Shown here: positions 1-11,978 of the stretch, in pieces | How positions within the stretch are numbered: the stretch's first letter is position 1 | Layout of the letters: each line of letters opens with the position of its first letter | DNA from: Copromyces sp. CBS 386.78 | Lineage: Eukaryota > Ascomycota > Sordariomycetes > Sordariales > Sordariaceae | Assembly: GCA_030685235.1 (NCBI GenBank) | Contig: MU839079.1 | Coordinates: 186,001-250,000 of the forward strand | Length of the DNA: 64,000 nucleotides | Direction: 5' to 3' | Notes under the pieces: generated by a model | What the model saw: the letters and a program-made list of their open reading frames with translations, nothing else | Told to the model about the DNA's origin: nothing | Databases searched by the model: none | Position numbers and translations under genes: made by a program

Positions 1-540
1 ATTAGGTATAAGTTCGGAAGGCATCGTTATATATATATATAATAATAAATTCGAATTTAATAGACTTTAAATAGCGGATTTAAAATTTTTCGTACGTAAA
101 GTAATATAAAGTAAAAGGGCTTTTATCGCCTCCGTAATAGCAATATACAATCCTTTAAAACTTACCCTCAAAAATATTAATAAGGACGAAGAAAATACTA
201 CCGACGGGCTAATAATAATCTTATTAATATTAAAAGAGTTCGAATCTTATTTCTCAGAAGAAGGGGCTAAAGCGCTCCCTACCCTCCTTAATGTAAAATA
301 TATTATTAAAATTAAAAAAAGGGAGACCGTACTAGAAAAAGCGATTTACCTCCTATTAAAAATTTAATTAAATACGTTCTACAATTATTTAAAAGAAAAT
401 TTATAAACCGGATAAATCTAGTATTTAAATAGCCCAGTAGGGGCGCTAATCCTATTTATATTTAAAAAAAATAATTCCCTACAATTCTATATAAATTATT
501 ATAAATTTAATAAAGTTATTATTAAAAACCTTTGTTTATT

Positions 541-3500
541 TCCGCTAATTAATAAATTAATAAATTGCCTAGCGGGCGTTAAAGTCTTTTTTAAAATCGA
601 TTTAAAAGAAGCCTACTATAAAATCTATATTAAAGAAAAGGATAAATAGAAAACGGTATTTAAAACCCAATATAAATATTTCAAATATATAATTATATTA
701 TTTAATTTAATAAACGCCCTAACTACTTTTTAAACGTATATATATAGAGCCCTAATAAATTTAATCGATAAAATTTATATTGTTTATTTCAATAATATCC
801 TTATATTTTCGTAGAATAAAGAGGAGTACAATAAATACTTATAATTAATATTCGAACGCTTAAAGGACGCCTAACTCTATATAAAATTATCTAAATACGA
901 ATTTTATAAAGAATATATAGATTTCTTCAGTTACCGAATTACAACCTAAAGTATTATAATAGACCTTAAAAGAATAAAGGCGGTTAAAGAATAATTTAAA
1001 CCGGAATTCTTTTATAATATATAAATATTCTTAAAGTTCGCGAATTTTTATCGGCGGTTTATTTATCGGTATTTTAAATTAATAGCCCTACTAATAGACC
1101 TTTTAAAAGGAAACTAAAATAGGAAGAAGAAAAGGCTTTTTAAATAGCTAAAAGTAACCGATAAAGCGTTTGAAATATTTAAAGAAATTTTTATATTAAT
1201 ACCTATCTTTCGATATTAAGACTAATCGAAGGAAACGCGGGTAAAAATAAATACTTCGGTAAAAGCTATCTTAAATATCCTATCCTAAAAATAAGCAATT
1301 AATAATATTCAATAGCCTTTTTTTTAAGGAAATTTATAGAAATAGAATAATACTAATATATAAATCAATAAGAATTCTTCGCAATTATCGTAAATTTAAA
1401 ACATTAAAACTATTATTTAAAGAAATTATTTTAAAAAGTCTAAATCCTTATAAATTATTAAATATTAATAAATATTATTAAATTACCGGCGAAGGACCTC
1501 CAAAGGAAATTCGTATAGTAAATATATTAATTATTATAATTTAATTTTAATATCGCCTATTAGCCGGGTAAAATTAATTCGGCGGATAATCTATTTAAGA
1601 AATTAAATTATATAAAGGGGGAAATAAAATACGGTAACGTCCTATTAATATTTTAATAGAAATTAGGACTAATATAATAATTTTCCTTCGAAATAAGGAA
1701 AATATTTAAAATAAAATTCCCTTATAAATATAGGAAACGGTCTATAGTCTACTTATTCGTTAAATAAATTAAGAAGGTTATTTAGTCGGCGATCTGTTAG
1801 ATATAAAAAACTAAATTGAAGGATAACCCATTTCCTTAAATCCTACCCAAAAGGATTACTAAAAAATTTTTACGCAAAGAATACCCCTTCGTAATTAAGG
1901 AGAATTAAGAATTTTATATTATTATAAAAGAATTCCAGCCTAAAAATCTTAATATCGCCGACTTAATAGCAGCCGTACGAATAAAAGGCTCTATAATTAA
2001 AAGGTATAAATTAAACGACTAAAGGGTCTTATAATTTAAAAGATAATTAATAATCCCTAATAAGGGTTTACTATATAAGGAATTCCTACGTAATTATTAT
2101 AATAACCCGAAGGCAAATTATATAAATACTTTTAAAACGCTAGATTTAATTAAAAGAAAATTCTATTAGGAAAACCTCATTATTAATATAAAAAAATATA
2201 TTAATAAATACGAATTATATTAAAGAATATAACGATTTAAATACAAGCCCTATAGAAACCTATAATTTTTATTACTACTAGAATAACCTTTCTAAAAAAT
2301 TAATATAAACTTTATTATTAACCTACCGCCGAATTAAGGGCCTTACAATAATATATATAATATTATTTTAATTATTGTCGATTAATTTATAAAATTCGCA
2401 ATAATAATACTTATTAAAAAGACCCTTAACGCTATAAAAATAATTAATCTCTTTTATAAATATATAAAATATCACTTTAATTCCCCCCTAAAAATCGTTA
2501 GTAATAAAAATAAATTATTTATTAATTTAGGGAATTTTTTCACGTTTTTTCTTTAGCTAAGGACCACGGGGTCATCAAGGGAGCAGGGTAGTTCATTATA
2601 AGTAGGAGCAGATCAACTGCTCAATCAGGTGCCATTAGTCATAGGTTTGAGCCTTGAAAATAAAAGGAAAAAAAATCTCCTTCGAAATTTGGGAAGAGAA
2701 ATAAGCAGCTTAAACTAGACAATACTCCTACTTAGAAGAATGTATTCGAGTTCTAATCCCAAATTCGTTTTCCCGTACTAAATTCATTCTTCCTTTACTT
2801 TGTAATCCCCTCTTAAAAAGATTAACGTCTAGATTTACTCCCTCAACCTCTCTCGAAGATCCGTTAGAATACAATACTTTAATATTAGCTTTAATCTCTT
2901 CTAAGTAATCGATAATTAGCATGTAAGGATCTCCTCGTCTTTATTTTACGGATAGGACCTATTTCACGGCAGATTTACTCTCCTCTTTGAAGTGTTAATT
3001 CTTATAATCTTTATATTAGTTGAATTAGTTTTTCTGTAGTAGGGAGCTAGTCTCTCTTCCTGTGTAGTATTTTCCACTCCAGATCATTACTAACGAATTT
3101 TAAAAAAAAATTATTAAGACCCAAAATATATTATATCGGCTATTTACCGTATTCTACCCCTAAACCGATAGGCAAATAGAATAAATATATTAAATAATTG
3201 AAAAACTCTTCTATATTAATGTAATCGAAAAAAATAATATTATATAATCCTATTAATTATAAGAGGCTAAATTCGCCTATAATAACTCTAAATACGTAAT
3301 TATAAGAATATCGCTATTTAAAGCCTTATACAATTTCTACTTTCGTATAATTAAATATATAGAAAAACGTTATAAATTAAAAGTTCAAAGAGTAAAAGAA
3401 CGTTTATAACGTTTAGAAACCGTACGGAAATTTATACGCCAATATTAAGAATAGGCTATTGAGAACTAAAAGAAAGGGTATAATAAATAATATACGCCGA

Positions 3501-3895
3501 TCGAATTCCGATTAAACGACTTCGTAGGATTATCTATTAAAAATTTTCGTTTTCAAAATTATAAATTTATATTTACCTTTATTAAAATTAAAATAATTAA
3601 GCGTATTGGGTCTTAAATATACCGAATTATCCTACTTACAAAATATTAAAGGATATACAACATATTCCTAATAAGCTTACTCGAATTATAAAAAACTAAC
3701 GGCAAAATCGCCGATAAAATACCGCTACTAAAATTAATAAAAGATTAAAATAAATAAGAAATAGAAGAAATTGTAAATTACTAAAGGAAAAAAGTAAACG
3801 AAAAATTCTTAATTAAATAGATGGAATAACCCGTTAAATATAATATTTAAAAACCGGTAAAATACTTATATAACGCGTAAAAGGCGTTCTCCAAA
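541..3895 (+). pseudogene. Degenerate Ty3/gypsy retrotransposon pol (RT, RNase H, integrase, chromodomain)
   Basis: Conceptual translation across many stops gives the gypsy pol domain order. Reverse transcriptase lies at about 541-860: a KIDLKEAYYKI motif near 600 and a decayed catalytic box reading YFNNILIF at about 783-810, where YLDDILIF is expected (both catalytic Asp codons turned to Asn by G-to-A change). RNase H remnants lie at about 1200-1440. The integrase core starts near 2300 (IVDxFxKFA-like, then IVSNKNKLF), is interrupted at 2527-3086, and resumes with NEF..KK and a YPxTDRQ-like stretch to about 3480. An RIGSxxYRI...SLLEL segment near 3600-3690 and a chromodomain-like EIEEIV...K motif near 3755-3890 mark a chromovirus. 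Inactive. Confidence 0.88.
2527..3086. mobile_element. 560-bp un-RIPped insertion inside the gypsy integrase
   Basis: The integrase reading is cut after LFIN and resumes at TNEF. The flanks are TTATTAAT (2519-2526) and TTACTAAC (3087-3094), an 8-bp target duplication differing only by two C-to-T changes in the left copy, as RIP would make. The insert has ordinary CA/TG content, so it arrived after RIP or escaped it. I see no terminal inverted repeats. On the plus strand TAGCTAAG (about 2554) and GGTTTGAGCC (about 2644) resemble RNA polymerase III A and B boxes, which would suit a tRNA-derived SINE, but there is no poly(A) tail. On the minus strand a 64-codon open frame (2922-2728) matches nothing I know. 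Confidence 0.7.
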
Positions 3896-6800
3896 TATTA
3901 GAAAATTAAATAATAAATATATAAAAAGTAAAACGATATAAATTAATAAAATAAATAAAGAAAATTCTATTCTATTATAAAGAATTATATTTATATTAAA
4001 TAACCTAATATAAAGCTAACGGGAAAGTAAATAGAAAGTTCAAATATTAAAAAATAAATAAAAATTTTGTAATTTACTAAAGAAAACCTATAACCGACCC
4101 GTTATTTACAACGCTTATTAAAATTATTAATATTAATAATAGTTCTAAATACGTCCCGTTTCCGGGGAGAACGGCGGGCCGTAAACGATTAACTATTAAT
4201 AAAAAAATTAAAAAAAAGTTCTAAACGAATAGCTGTAAAAGGAATAAAACCGATATCCTTACCTTTACTTTTTTTAACGGCGGAAAGACGACGGCTAAAC
4301 CTATAAAATAAGGCTACGAAGGCAAGAACCGAAGGAGAGCCGACCGAAGGGCGCTAAAGAATAATTAGAAGCGGTATTTAAATATTACCCCTCTTAAAAA
4401 AATATAGGCAAATATATTTAAAAGGGTTAGCTATAATAATAAAGCCTATTTTAACCGAAGGGCCGCTAATAATAATTTTAAGTCCTATTAAAGGACGAAA
4501 AGAAAGTAATTTAAATTAATTAATAAATAGCGAACTAATACTAATAAAGGAGCTTACTTCAGCTTATATAATAATAGGAGAATGTACGCTAATAGCCGTA
4601 CCCTATATAAATAAAGATATAAGAAGATTAAATTCGAATAATAAAATTAACGTATAAGGGTTACCGATATTTATTAAATTATAAAAGCGGGCAAATAAAT
4701 TAAATTTTTTAAAAGGTATATTTAAGGAAGAATGGAAAATACGAAGAAATATAATCGAAGGGGGATAAAGTGCTAAAGGACCAGTAATTATAATAAGCCC
4801 CGCTTTAAAACGGTACTCCTATATAGAAGGGGGCGCAAAGGGTCTTCTAACGGTAAATAAAAAGCGAAAAATTAATTATATAATTAAAAGTTCGGAAGGG
4901 TTATAAAATAATTATACTAAATACGAACGCTTTCTATTCGAATTATACTAACTTACCTTACTATTAATATTTATATCCTCCTATAGTAAAATAAATTTAA
5001 AAGAAATTTCGGGAGCCGGTATAGTAAAAATATAACGATTTAAAAGCAATTCTAACCTACGAACTTCCTAGCGGAGAAGGGTTAATACGTAATAACGCTC
5101 TAATAAAAATTAATAATACTAAAAATACCAGCTATATACTGTAGAAATCCTAAAACGAAGGCGAAAATTACTATTTAAAAAATCGCTTAAGGGAGGATAA
5201 TGGATATTGCTTATAATAAAAATTACCGAAGCACCCCTAATAGTAAAAATTTCCCCGCTTTACTATATAAAAGGATAATTATAACTAAAAATAGGAATAG
5301 CCGAAAGAAGGTTTAAAAGTATATTAAAAACCGATAGCTCGTTAATAAATTATAAATCTAAAGAAGTACTACCCTTTAAATATTTGGTAAAAAATTTAAT
5401 ATTCATATTTATTGAATTAAAGGTAGGATTATTATTATTTAAATTATTAAATATAGAATTAATATATTAAAGAGAAGCTTTGGAATTAGGTTTAATAATA
5501 TTACTATATTTATTACTTAAAGAAGGAAGGTTAAATAAATTCGAAGGAAACGAATTTTATAAATAAAAAGAATAAAAAAAATTAAACGAACTATAAAATT
5601 CCGAAGCCCCGCCGCCTAAAGAACTAATTATAAAGGAAACGCTATTATTATTTCCCTTATTATTAAAAACCGTTTAATCGGTAATAGGGGAAATATTAAA
5701 GAAAGGGCTATTACCCTTAAATATAATTATATGAAATTTAGGGATAATTTAAATACTATAAACGAAGAAAATATATTAGTAAATAATAAAATTATTAATA
5801 ATACGAAATATTAGTACGACGAATTAGAAATAAGAACCGATAAAAATAAAGAGAAAAAGGATTGAATTGTTAAAGCGGATAATCGACGATTAATAATCGT
5901 TATCTTCCTTGTTATCGATAATATAATATAGGGCTTAAATATTAAAAATATAATTTTATTTATAGAGTAGCGTAAAATAGGCGATACAAAACCTAATTCG
6001 GTAGCGGGCGCCTAATTAAAAAATACGTAACTGAATCCTAAATTCTAAACCTATAAATAATAATTCCCGTATCTTCACGTAAATAGGAAATAAAAATCTA
6101 TAGTACTAATTTTTTTTCTACTTTTAAAATTAATAAATAGAGAACTTATATAATTACTAAATAATAAATTAATTTAAAGCTATCCCTACCGAAAATAAAG
6201 CGTTAAGCGCTTATTCGGCGAAGGGTAAACTACTAAGAAATACAGCTATAGTTTCAAAATATTAAATAGTATTTATATATATATTAAAGCGGAAGTTACA
6301 ATACAAAGTAACTATAATTATAAAAGTAAAATAGCGTAACGAATATATCTCTTCTAAAAATTCGCTGAGAATAATTTTATCGCAACTAATCGCCGCCTAT
6401 TCGTTAATAAATTTACTAAAACGGCTATACAAATTCTTAATAAAATATAAGCCTTTTAAAATATTTATACGAACGTATATAAGAACGTTCGCAATATTAT
6501 TATATAAAGGATTATTATTATAATAAGCCTAAATATAGTAAAAAATATTTAATATATAGTATTAATAGTATTAGAATATCTTTAAATATTTAAAAGGAAT
6601 TTAACCGACGAACGTTAATTAATAAAGTACTTCGGGAATTAAAAAAGAAAAATATATACCGGGCGGCAGGCTTTACTTTATATTTAATAACGGGCATAAA
6701 TATTTCCCGAATCTTCGGTTTAGAAATAATAAAAGAATAAAGGATCTAAATATATAATAAACGAATATTATAAATAAAACGTCGCCTCGCCATCCTAAGA

Positions 6801-7280
6801 ATAATAATAAAATTAATATAAATCGCCGAATAAGCGCCTATAAATATAAAAAAAGGAAATTATATACTTATATTTAAATAAAAGAAAAACCTTTTACTAT
6901 ATTAAAAGAGTAGCGATATAAAATTCGCTCCGTTATAGTATAAAAGAAATTAATTACAATGTAAGGAAATTTACTACTATTAATAAAGCTTTCGAAAATT
7001 AATATTTAAACGTACTAAACTATTATAATAACGGGTCGACGAAGATAAATTTAAGGAAATAAAGGTTATACGAAAAATAAATACGATAAAAGAAATTAAT
7101 TTGAAAAAAGGTAATTAATTTATAAATTGGCGAATAATCGTAATATATAAAAAGGTATAATAAAAAAGGCTAATTAGAGGGAAAACAATTAGTATAAAAA
7201 TCGGCGAATAATTATAATACGCGAAAATAAAATACGCCTACTATAAAAATAAAAAGTATATAATTACTTAGAGGGCTAAG
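3896..7280. repeat. Unresolved RIP-degraded repeat DNA
   Basis: Continues the TA-rich, CA/TG-poor composition with stops in all frames. A plus-strand reading near 6360-6640 looks vaguely protein-like (a run of Asn/Ile/Lys codons with few stops if TAG/TAA are taken as former CAG/CAA), perhaps a gag remnant, but no diagnostic motif survives. It is too long to be only the 3' end of the gypsy element upstream, so more than one repeat copy is probably nested here. Confidence 0.5.
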
Positions 7281-7614
7281 TACTTAAGGGGGGGAATAAC
7301 GTTAATAAATTACGAAAAACCTTAAAAAACCCCAAATAAAAAATAAAAAATAAAATATTACGTCCGTATATTAAATAAAATATAAATAACGAATAAGAAG
7401 TAAAATACTACGTCCATATATTAAATAAAATATAAATAATAAATAAGAAGTAAAATACTACGTCCGTACGTATAAAAACGCTTAAAAGGAAGGGGACGGC
7501 TAAAAATTCGCCAATAAAGTCCCGCTAAAATAATAGAGCATACAACTACAAAACAAATAAAATAATACGTACGTACGAATTATAAAGGATTATAATTTTT
7601 AGAAGGGGGGATAA
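7281..7614 (+). repeat. Polypurine tract and LTR-like segment with 50-bp tandem repeat
   Basis: A run of G preceded by CTTAA (about 7281-7292) resembles the polypurine tract that precedes a 3' LTR. The segment after it carries a 50-bp unit repeated at 7358-7407 and 7408-7457 with a partial third copy from 7458, followed by TATAAAA near 7471. Repeats upstream of a TATA box are a common layout of LTR enhancers and promoters. A second purine tract (GAAGGGGGG, about 7602-7610) ends the segment. The LTR reading is inference; the tandem repeat is seen directly. Confidence 0.55.
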
Positions 7615-8030
7615 TTATAAGGATATAGAGTAGGAGGCCTAGGATAGGCCGATACGGGGCAAAACTACTAAATTTAACCCGATATAGGATATAGAGTAAA
7701 TTCGATAAATAAGACTAATAAGGGTGGAGGCGCTCGGTCAGAATACGAACGCTGAAGGCCGGGCCCACCGAAGGCTCGTACGAATATAAAAACCCTTACG
7801 GCCTAACCGGTCCTTTCTAACCGGTCAGGCTAAAGTCTTTTAGCAAGAATAGACCTACCTCGTGTATTGAGGTATTTCCTACCCTATCGTACTAAGACTT
7901 TACACTCATATCGGACTTTCTTTGCCCTCAAAATCCTTCTCCTTATAAACTTCCTTCTAGTCTTTCGTTACTCTAGGTATCATCCCCTCAGTCCCTTTCG
8001 AACACCTCTGCTAGGTAAAGTAGATACTAA
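7615..8030 (+). repeat. Probable gypsy LTR remnant
   Basis: Starts just after a polypurine tract, with TATAAGG where TGTAAGG would be expected before RIP. It is less AT-rich than the block to its left, contains a TATA-like ATATAAAAA near 7785 and a pyrimidine-rich stretch after it. The exact 3' end is uncertain; it meets the TAA target duplication (8028-8030) of the neighbouring MITE. No coding frame. Confidence 0.5.
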
Positions 8031-8360
8031 AGTTATGTTCGGTAACCCAGTATGCCAGTATCGTAGAGGTTGCATTACTGTTGATGGCCTGCAGCGAAAT
8101 CGCTGTACAGTAATGCAACAGTAATGCAGTGCTTTCATACTGGTATAAACATGGGGTTTGACGCAGTATGAAAGCGAAGAAAGCAGTAAGATCTCCAACG
8201 ATTTCTGGCCTTCTGATTGGTCAGATGCAGGCCATTGGGGGAGTTGGGGGAAGTGCAGCGACCTACATCAACTTGCGCAAAAATCACGGCAGTATGCTGT
8301 TGCTTACTGCCATATAAACTTCCTTACTATTACTGGCATACTGGATCACCGAACACAACT
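8031..8360. mobile_element. PIF/Harbinger-like MITE (330 bp)
   Basis: The ends are 30-bp terminal inverted repeats, 8031-8060 and 8331-8360, matching at 27 of 30 positions; all three differences are transitions, as RIP would leave. The inner 14 bp (CCAGTATGCCAGTA) are perfect. The element is bracketed by TAA at 8028-8030 and 8361-8363, the 3-bp TWA duplication typical of PIF/Harbinger elements. No coding capacity. The interior holds further palindromes: 13-bp arms 8069-8081/8107-8119 around a 6-bp inner hairpin (8092-8105), and 12-bp arms 8131-8142/8164-8175. The superfamily call rests on TSD length only. Confidence 0.82.
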
Positions 8361-8363
8361 TAA

Positions 8364-9007
8364 GCCTTCTAAATTTCTCTCTTTCCCTCTTCCCAACCAA
8401 CTAGACTACCTCGACAGAACAACTCGTTGTGCGCGAGTGTCTGGAGGCGATGTTTAGCGGAACCGAGCCGGGAGCGGAATAGCTTCAGTGTCATGTTCGC
8501 GTACCAGAAGCACAGGGCATGCTTTGGCATTGATCCATTTGCACAACCTTCGTAGCATAGGTCGTGGAAGATTGCTCTTGCCTTGTCGGTCCGTTTGAAG
8601 GAATCAGTGATGGAAGTTTGTGGTGCTCCACGTGCAATGTTGAGGTTATACCGTGGTCGTGAAGCAAAGAAGGAGTTACCAGAAAAAGAAAGGGGAAATG
8701 AACCGACAGACAGCAGTACCTTACCTAACATAATCGAAATCCAATCAGCAGAACACATAACATTGCATGCGTTATTCATTCCAAGGTGCAAGTGCGCCCA
8801 GCGCGCATGAACATGATCCGGGGAAAGGAAGGTGCCATTCTGCCTATGCGCCTATGCTATGTGAGGGGTATCTCTAAAATGTGGAAGGTAAACTCCTCGA
8901 CGCCATGCTAAAACCCATAGTATCTAATTCCATTGCTCCGTTTGAGCTCTTCACTATGCATCTTTCCTTTCTGTTATCTTCCCCTATTGACCAGTCCGCG
9001 CCGCACC
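8364..9007. other. Intergenic, nothing recognised
   Basis: Normal GC content. Open frames here are short with no recognisable protein. It contains the 3' flank of the TOS1-like gene. No RNA gene or repeat seen. Confidence 0.6.
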
Positions 9008-10410
9008 TTAATGGTTGGGGTAGACAAACTCCGAGACCGTACCACTCTTGGCCTTGAGGTTCTCGACTTGATCGGCCGAGAGCGAAGCACCAAAACGTGC
9101 GCCATCGCTGGCGCCCATGTTCTTGATGCTGACGGTGCCACCTTTGGTGGCATCCATGACCAATGCGACCTTGATCGGGCCTCCCTTGGGACGCTGGAAA
9201 TAGTTGGCGTCACCCGCCGACTTGTTGTCGTCGCCAAGATGGAAGGTGGAAAGGGCCTTGTCCTGGCCAGGAGCCAAGACCTCGAACACGTCCAGCTCAC
9301 CACAGCCGGATTTCCAACAGTTGCAGGCGAAGTACTGAGCAGTGTTGGGAATTCTCGAGTTGAGAAGCCAGATGGCGGGCTTGTTGCCGTCATCGCCGTT
9401 GTGCTGGGGTTCGTCCGGCATGCTGAACTCAAAGAGGAAGACGCGAGCAGATCCCGGGAAACCCTCTGTAGACGGGAGCGGTTAGCAATTGGACTGCGTG
9501 CATGTCCAAAGTGACGATGGGAAGATGGCGACTTACTATAAGTGACGGCGCCAGGACGCCTGTAACCGCAACTGTCATCGCACGGCTGGTCCGTGGTCAC
9601 GACAAACTCGGAGTGGGACACAAGAGGAGCATCATGGATGGTTTGGGGCGAAGAAGCTCCAGCGAGACCGTCGGCAGAGGAATAAGCCAAGGAGGCGCCG
9701 AAGGGGCTGTATAGGAGTGGGCTTATTAGCTTGGTGGATCTCAGAAGGATTGCCGCATGGTAACTTACCCAGAGACAACACCAGATCCAGCACCGCCGCG
9801 GTTGCCGAGGAACATAACGCCGTTGCGGGTCTGGGTGGCGGCGTGGTACTCGCCGATGCGGTTATAAGAGCCGCCACCACCGGGAAGGTAGACCGAGAAT
9901 TGTTTGAGACGCAGGGGTCCACGGAAAATGATGGACAGCTGAAGCAAGCATGGTGAGTATCTCTCTGACAAGACTTGGGATACTTGCATCCAATTTAACA
10001 TGTCAGGTACTTACAGGCTCATTGTACGGAGCAAGGTCTCCGCTGAACTGCCTAGGGGTCTTGGTGCAAGCGCCGGACTCATTGTCCATGAAAGTGACGG
10101 CATCGTAGGTGCCAGGCTTGGTCACCTTGGTGTAGATGACCTGGTCAACCTTCTGGCAGTACCAGTTGCCGATGTCCTCTTGATGTCTGTGGTCGCGGCA
10201 CAGTTGGTCGGAAGAGATATCGGGGGCGTTCAAATGAGGATTGAAAGCCGGATCGGTGTCGTACGGCGCAATGTCACTCTGGCGAGCGACTATGGTTGAG
10301 TTACCATGGTAGGAGAGTGAACCAAAGCGACCGACGGCGAAGGCGTTGGCACCAGGAAGGGCGCCAAAGGCAACGAAGGCCGCAATAATCTTGGGGACGT
10401 CGAAAATCAT
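9008..10410 (-). CDS. TOS1-like secreted cell-wall protein (DUF2403 + DUF2401)
   Basis: Four exons: 10410-10015, 9938-9769, 9706-9537, 9465-9008 (397 residues), introns of 76, 62 and 71 bp with GTAAGT donors. The N-terminus is a signal peptide (hydrophobic to about residue 24, ANA|FAVG-like cleavage). The N-terminal domain has the glycine-rich DUF2403 pattern (QVIYTKV..GTYDAVTFMD, a Cys, FSGDLAP.NE, then FRGPLRLKQFSVYLP). The C-terminal DUF2401 part carries KGFPGSARVFLFEFSMP, PAIWLLNSRIP and a Cys-rich CNCWKSGCGELDVFEVL block with the acidic residues expected of a glycoside-hydrolase-like fold. Yeast Tos1 is a covalently bound wall protein proposed to act on beta-glucan. No GPI signal is visible. 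It stands alone next to the RIP block and looks intact. Confidence 0.88.
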
Positions 10411-11978
10411 GGTGAGATTCTTGAGCGTGTAATGGTTGTTGATGAAGTGCTTTGATATCGCTGCTGGCTTGAGTGATCTCGGTACCTTAGTAGGTACCTA
10501 GTAGTGTGGGAGAAGTTTGGTTGTAGGAGGAGGAAAGGAGTCCTTTTATAGTATCGCAGAAAATATTCCAGTTCCCCTTCACCACTGAGAAATTCCAAGT
10601 GGATCCCATGGCTTTACCATTCACTCCCCAGGCCAAGGCGGCATGTCAGTCTAAGTAAACGGGGTTGTCGTCCAAGTGAAGGCATCTTGGTCTGATATAT
10701 AAGGCGGGAAGTCTCCACTTCTCAAGGTTTTGGCCCTTCACTCCCCATTCCCACACAGCCCATGTGGGGAGAAGGCAAGGGACGAGCGTCAATCTGAACT
10801 TCTGGAGTCCCTTCATAATGATATGGAACCTCTCGGGAGAAGCTCGAGGAATATGCCAAGTGATATGGGAGCAGATCTTGTCCTGACAGGTTCAGACGGC
10901 ATGTACCCAGACCGCCCCACGTCCCTTCACTGCCCTACCTTTCGCTACATCTTATACCTATAGTCCTAGCCTGACCGTACAACAGGTAATTATAGGATCC
11001 AGACGGCAGAAGGTAATGACAAGTTCGAGCTGGTTCTGTTTTGTGCGTCAGTTTGACAGATGTATTCATCTCGTTCATACAGGGTTTGACGACATGGAGC
11101 ATGTTTGGTTTGGTCTTGATGCTTGCAGTCAAGCCAGTGGGTTCCAACTCCATCCAATACTCTACATCTGAATGAGCAGCTTTTTAGGAGCGGGAGTCAA
11201 GAATAACATCTCCCGGTTGAGTTTGCGCGAGCGGATGACTGGTCGATGTGTCAGCCAGCTCTATCAGCTAACAGCGACAGCTAAACACTGCCGGATATCT
11301 CGATTTCAAGGAATCCCATTGCGCCTATCATCCTCCGCATCATGACAATGAACCTGATGAAATTCTAAATCAACTGGACTGTATCAGTTCCTCCGCCTAA
11401 ACAATGACTTCTCGTCAAGTAATGCCTCCCGTCTGTTAGCGTGATTGCTCATCTTGCGGCTGTGAGCATCATGTTTCTCAGTCCAGCACAGTCACCACAG
11501 CAATCACATGTATCGCAAGCAGGGGTTGTAGTGACCTTTTCCCAATCTACTTTGCATTTCTTATTGAGGTAACGATCGAAAGTCTATCCTCGCGGTTCTA
11601 GTACTGGCCCTTCCTGTCCGCTGATGTAATTTGTTGAAAGCAGGCGATCAACCTGGACCTGATGATGGTGTCAACCCTTCACCCGGACAGCACTGGCGTC
11701 TGAATCCTGAAACCTTGGGTATCGTTCGTTTGGCGGCTACATGTACTAATAGACAGTAAAGCTGCAACCTCTGGATATTTCAGGCTTGGATTTCCCCGAC
11801 AGTATTTCTAGACACCCTTTTCCACCACTGACAACCGACAACTTTTTCAAAACTACACAACCCAAAATCTTGGAACGGCACTCGCGATCAACTACCTTAC
11901 CTTCGCAAATCCACATCCCCAAAGAGTTCAAATCTCTCGCCACCAAATTCTAGAACTCCTCCCTTTTCAGCCCTCAAA
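10411..11978. other. Intergenic: divergent promoter region
   Basis: Lies between the divergent TOS1-like gene and the repeat-peptide gene. Contains TACCTAGTAGG/GGTACC-type motifs near 10487-10503, a TATATAAGG near 10697, and no credible coding frame. 11750-11978 is a C/A-rich probable 5' leader of the downstream gene. Confidence 0.6.

Larger units (their letters stand above)
1..7614. repeat. RIP-mutated heterochromatic repeat block
   Basis: The block is strongly AT-rich with almost no CpA or TpG dinucleotides (line after line has none or one), while TpA is abundant and every frame is broken by TAA/TAG. This is the signature of repeat-induced point mutation, known from Neurospora, which converts CpA to TpA in duplicated DNA. 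Recognisable remnants are Ty3/gypsy pol domains (below). The exception is 2527-3086, which keeps normal dinucleotides and is a later insertion. By knowledge of Neurospora such blocks carry H3K9me3 and DNA methylation. That is inference here. Confidence 0.93.

Noticed and set aside
2527..2535. TTAGGG at the left edge of the nested insertion as telomeric DNA
   Set aside because: A single six-base unit is expected by chance.
2728..2922. 64-codon minus-strand frame in the nested insertion as a gene
   Set aside because: Short, no signal or domain, and no supporting context; kept only as a note.
9008..10410. Egh16/MAS-type secreted virulence-associated family for the secreted gene
   Set aside because: The N-terminal and Cys-block motifs (FRGPLRLKQFSVYLP; CNCWKSGCGELDVFEVL) match TOS1-like DUF2403/DUF2401 instead.
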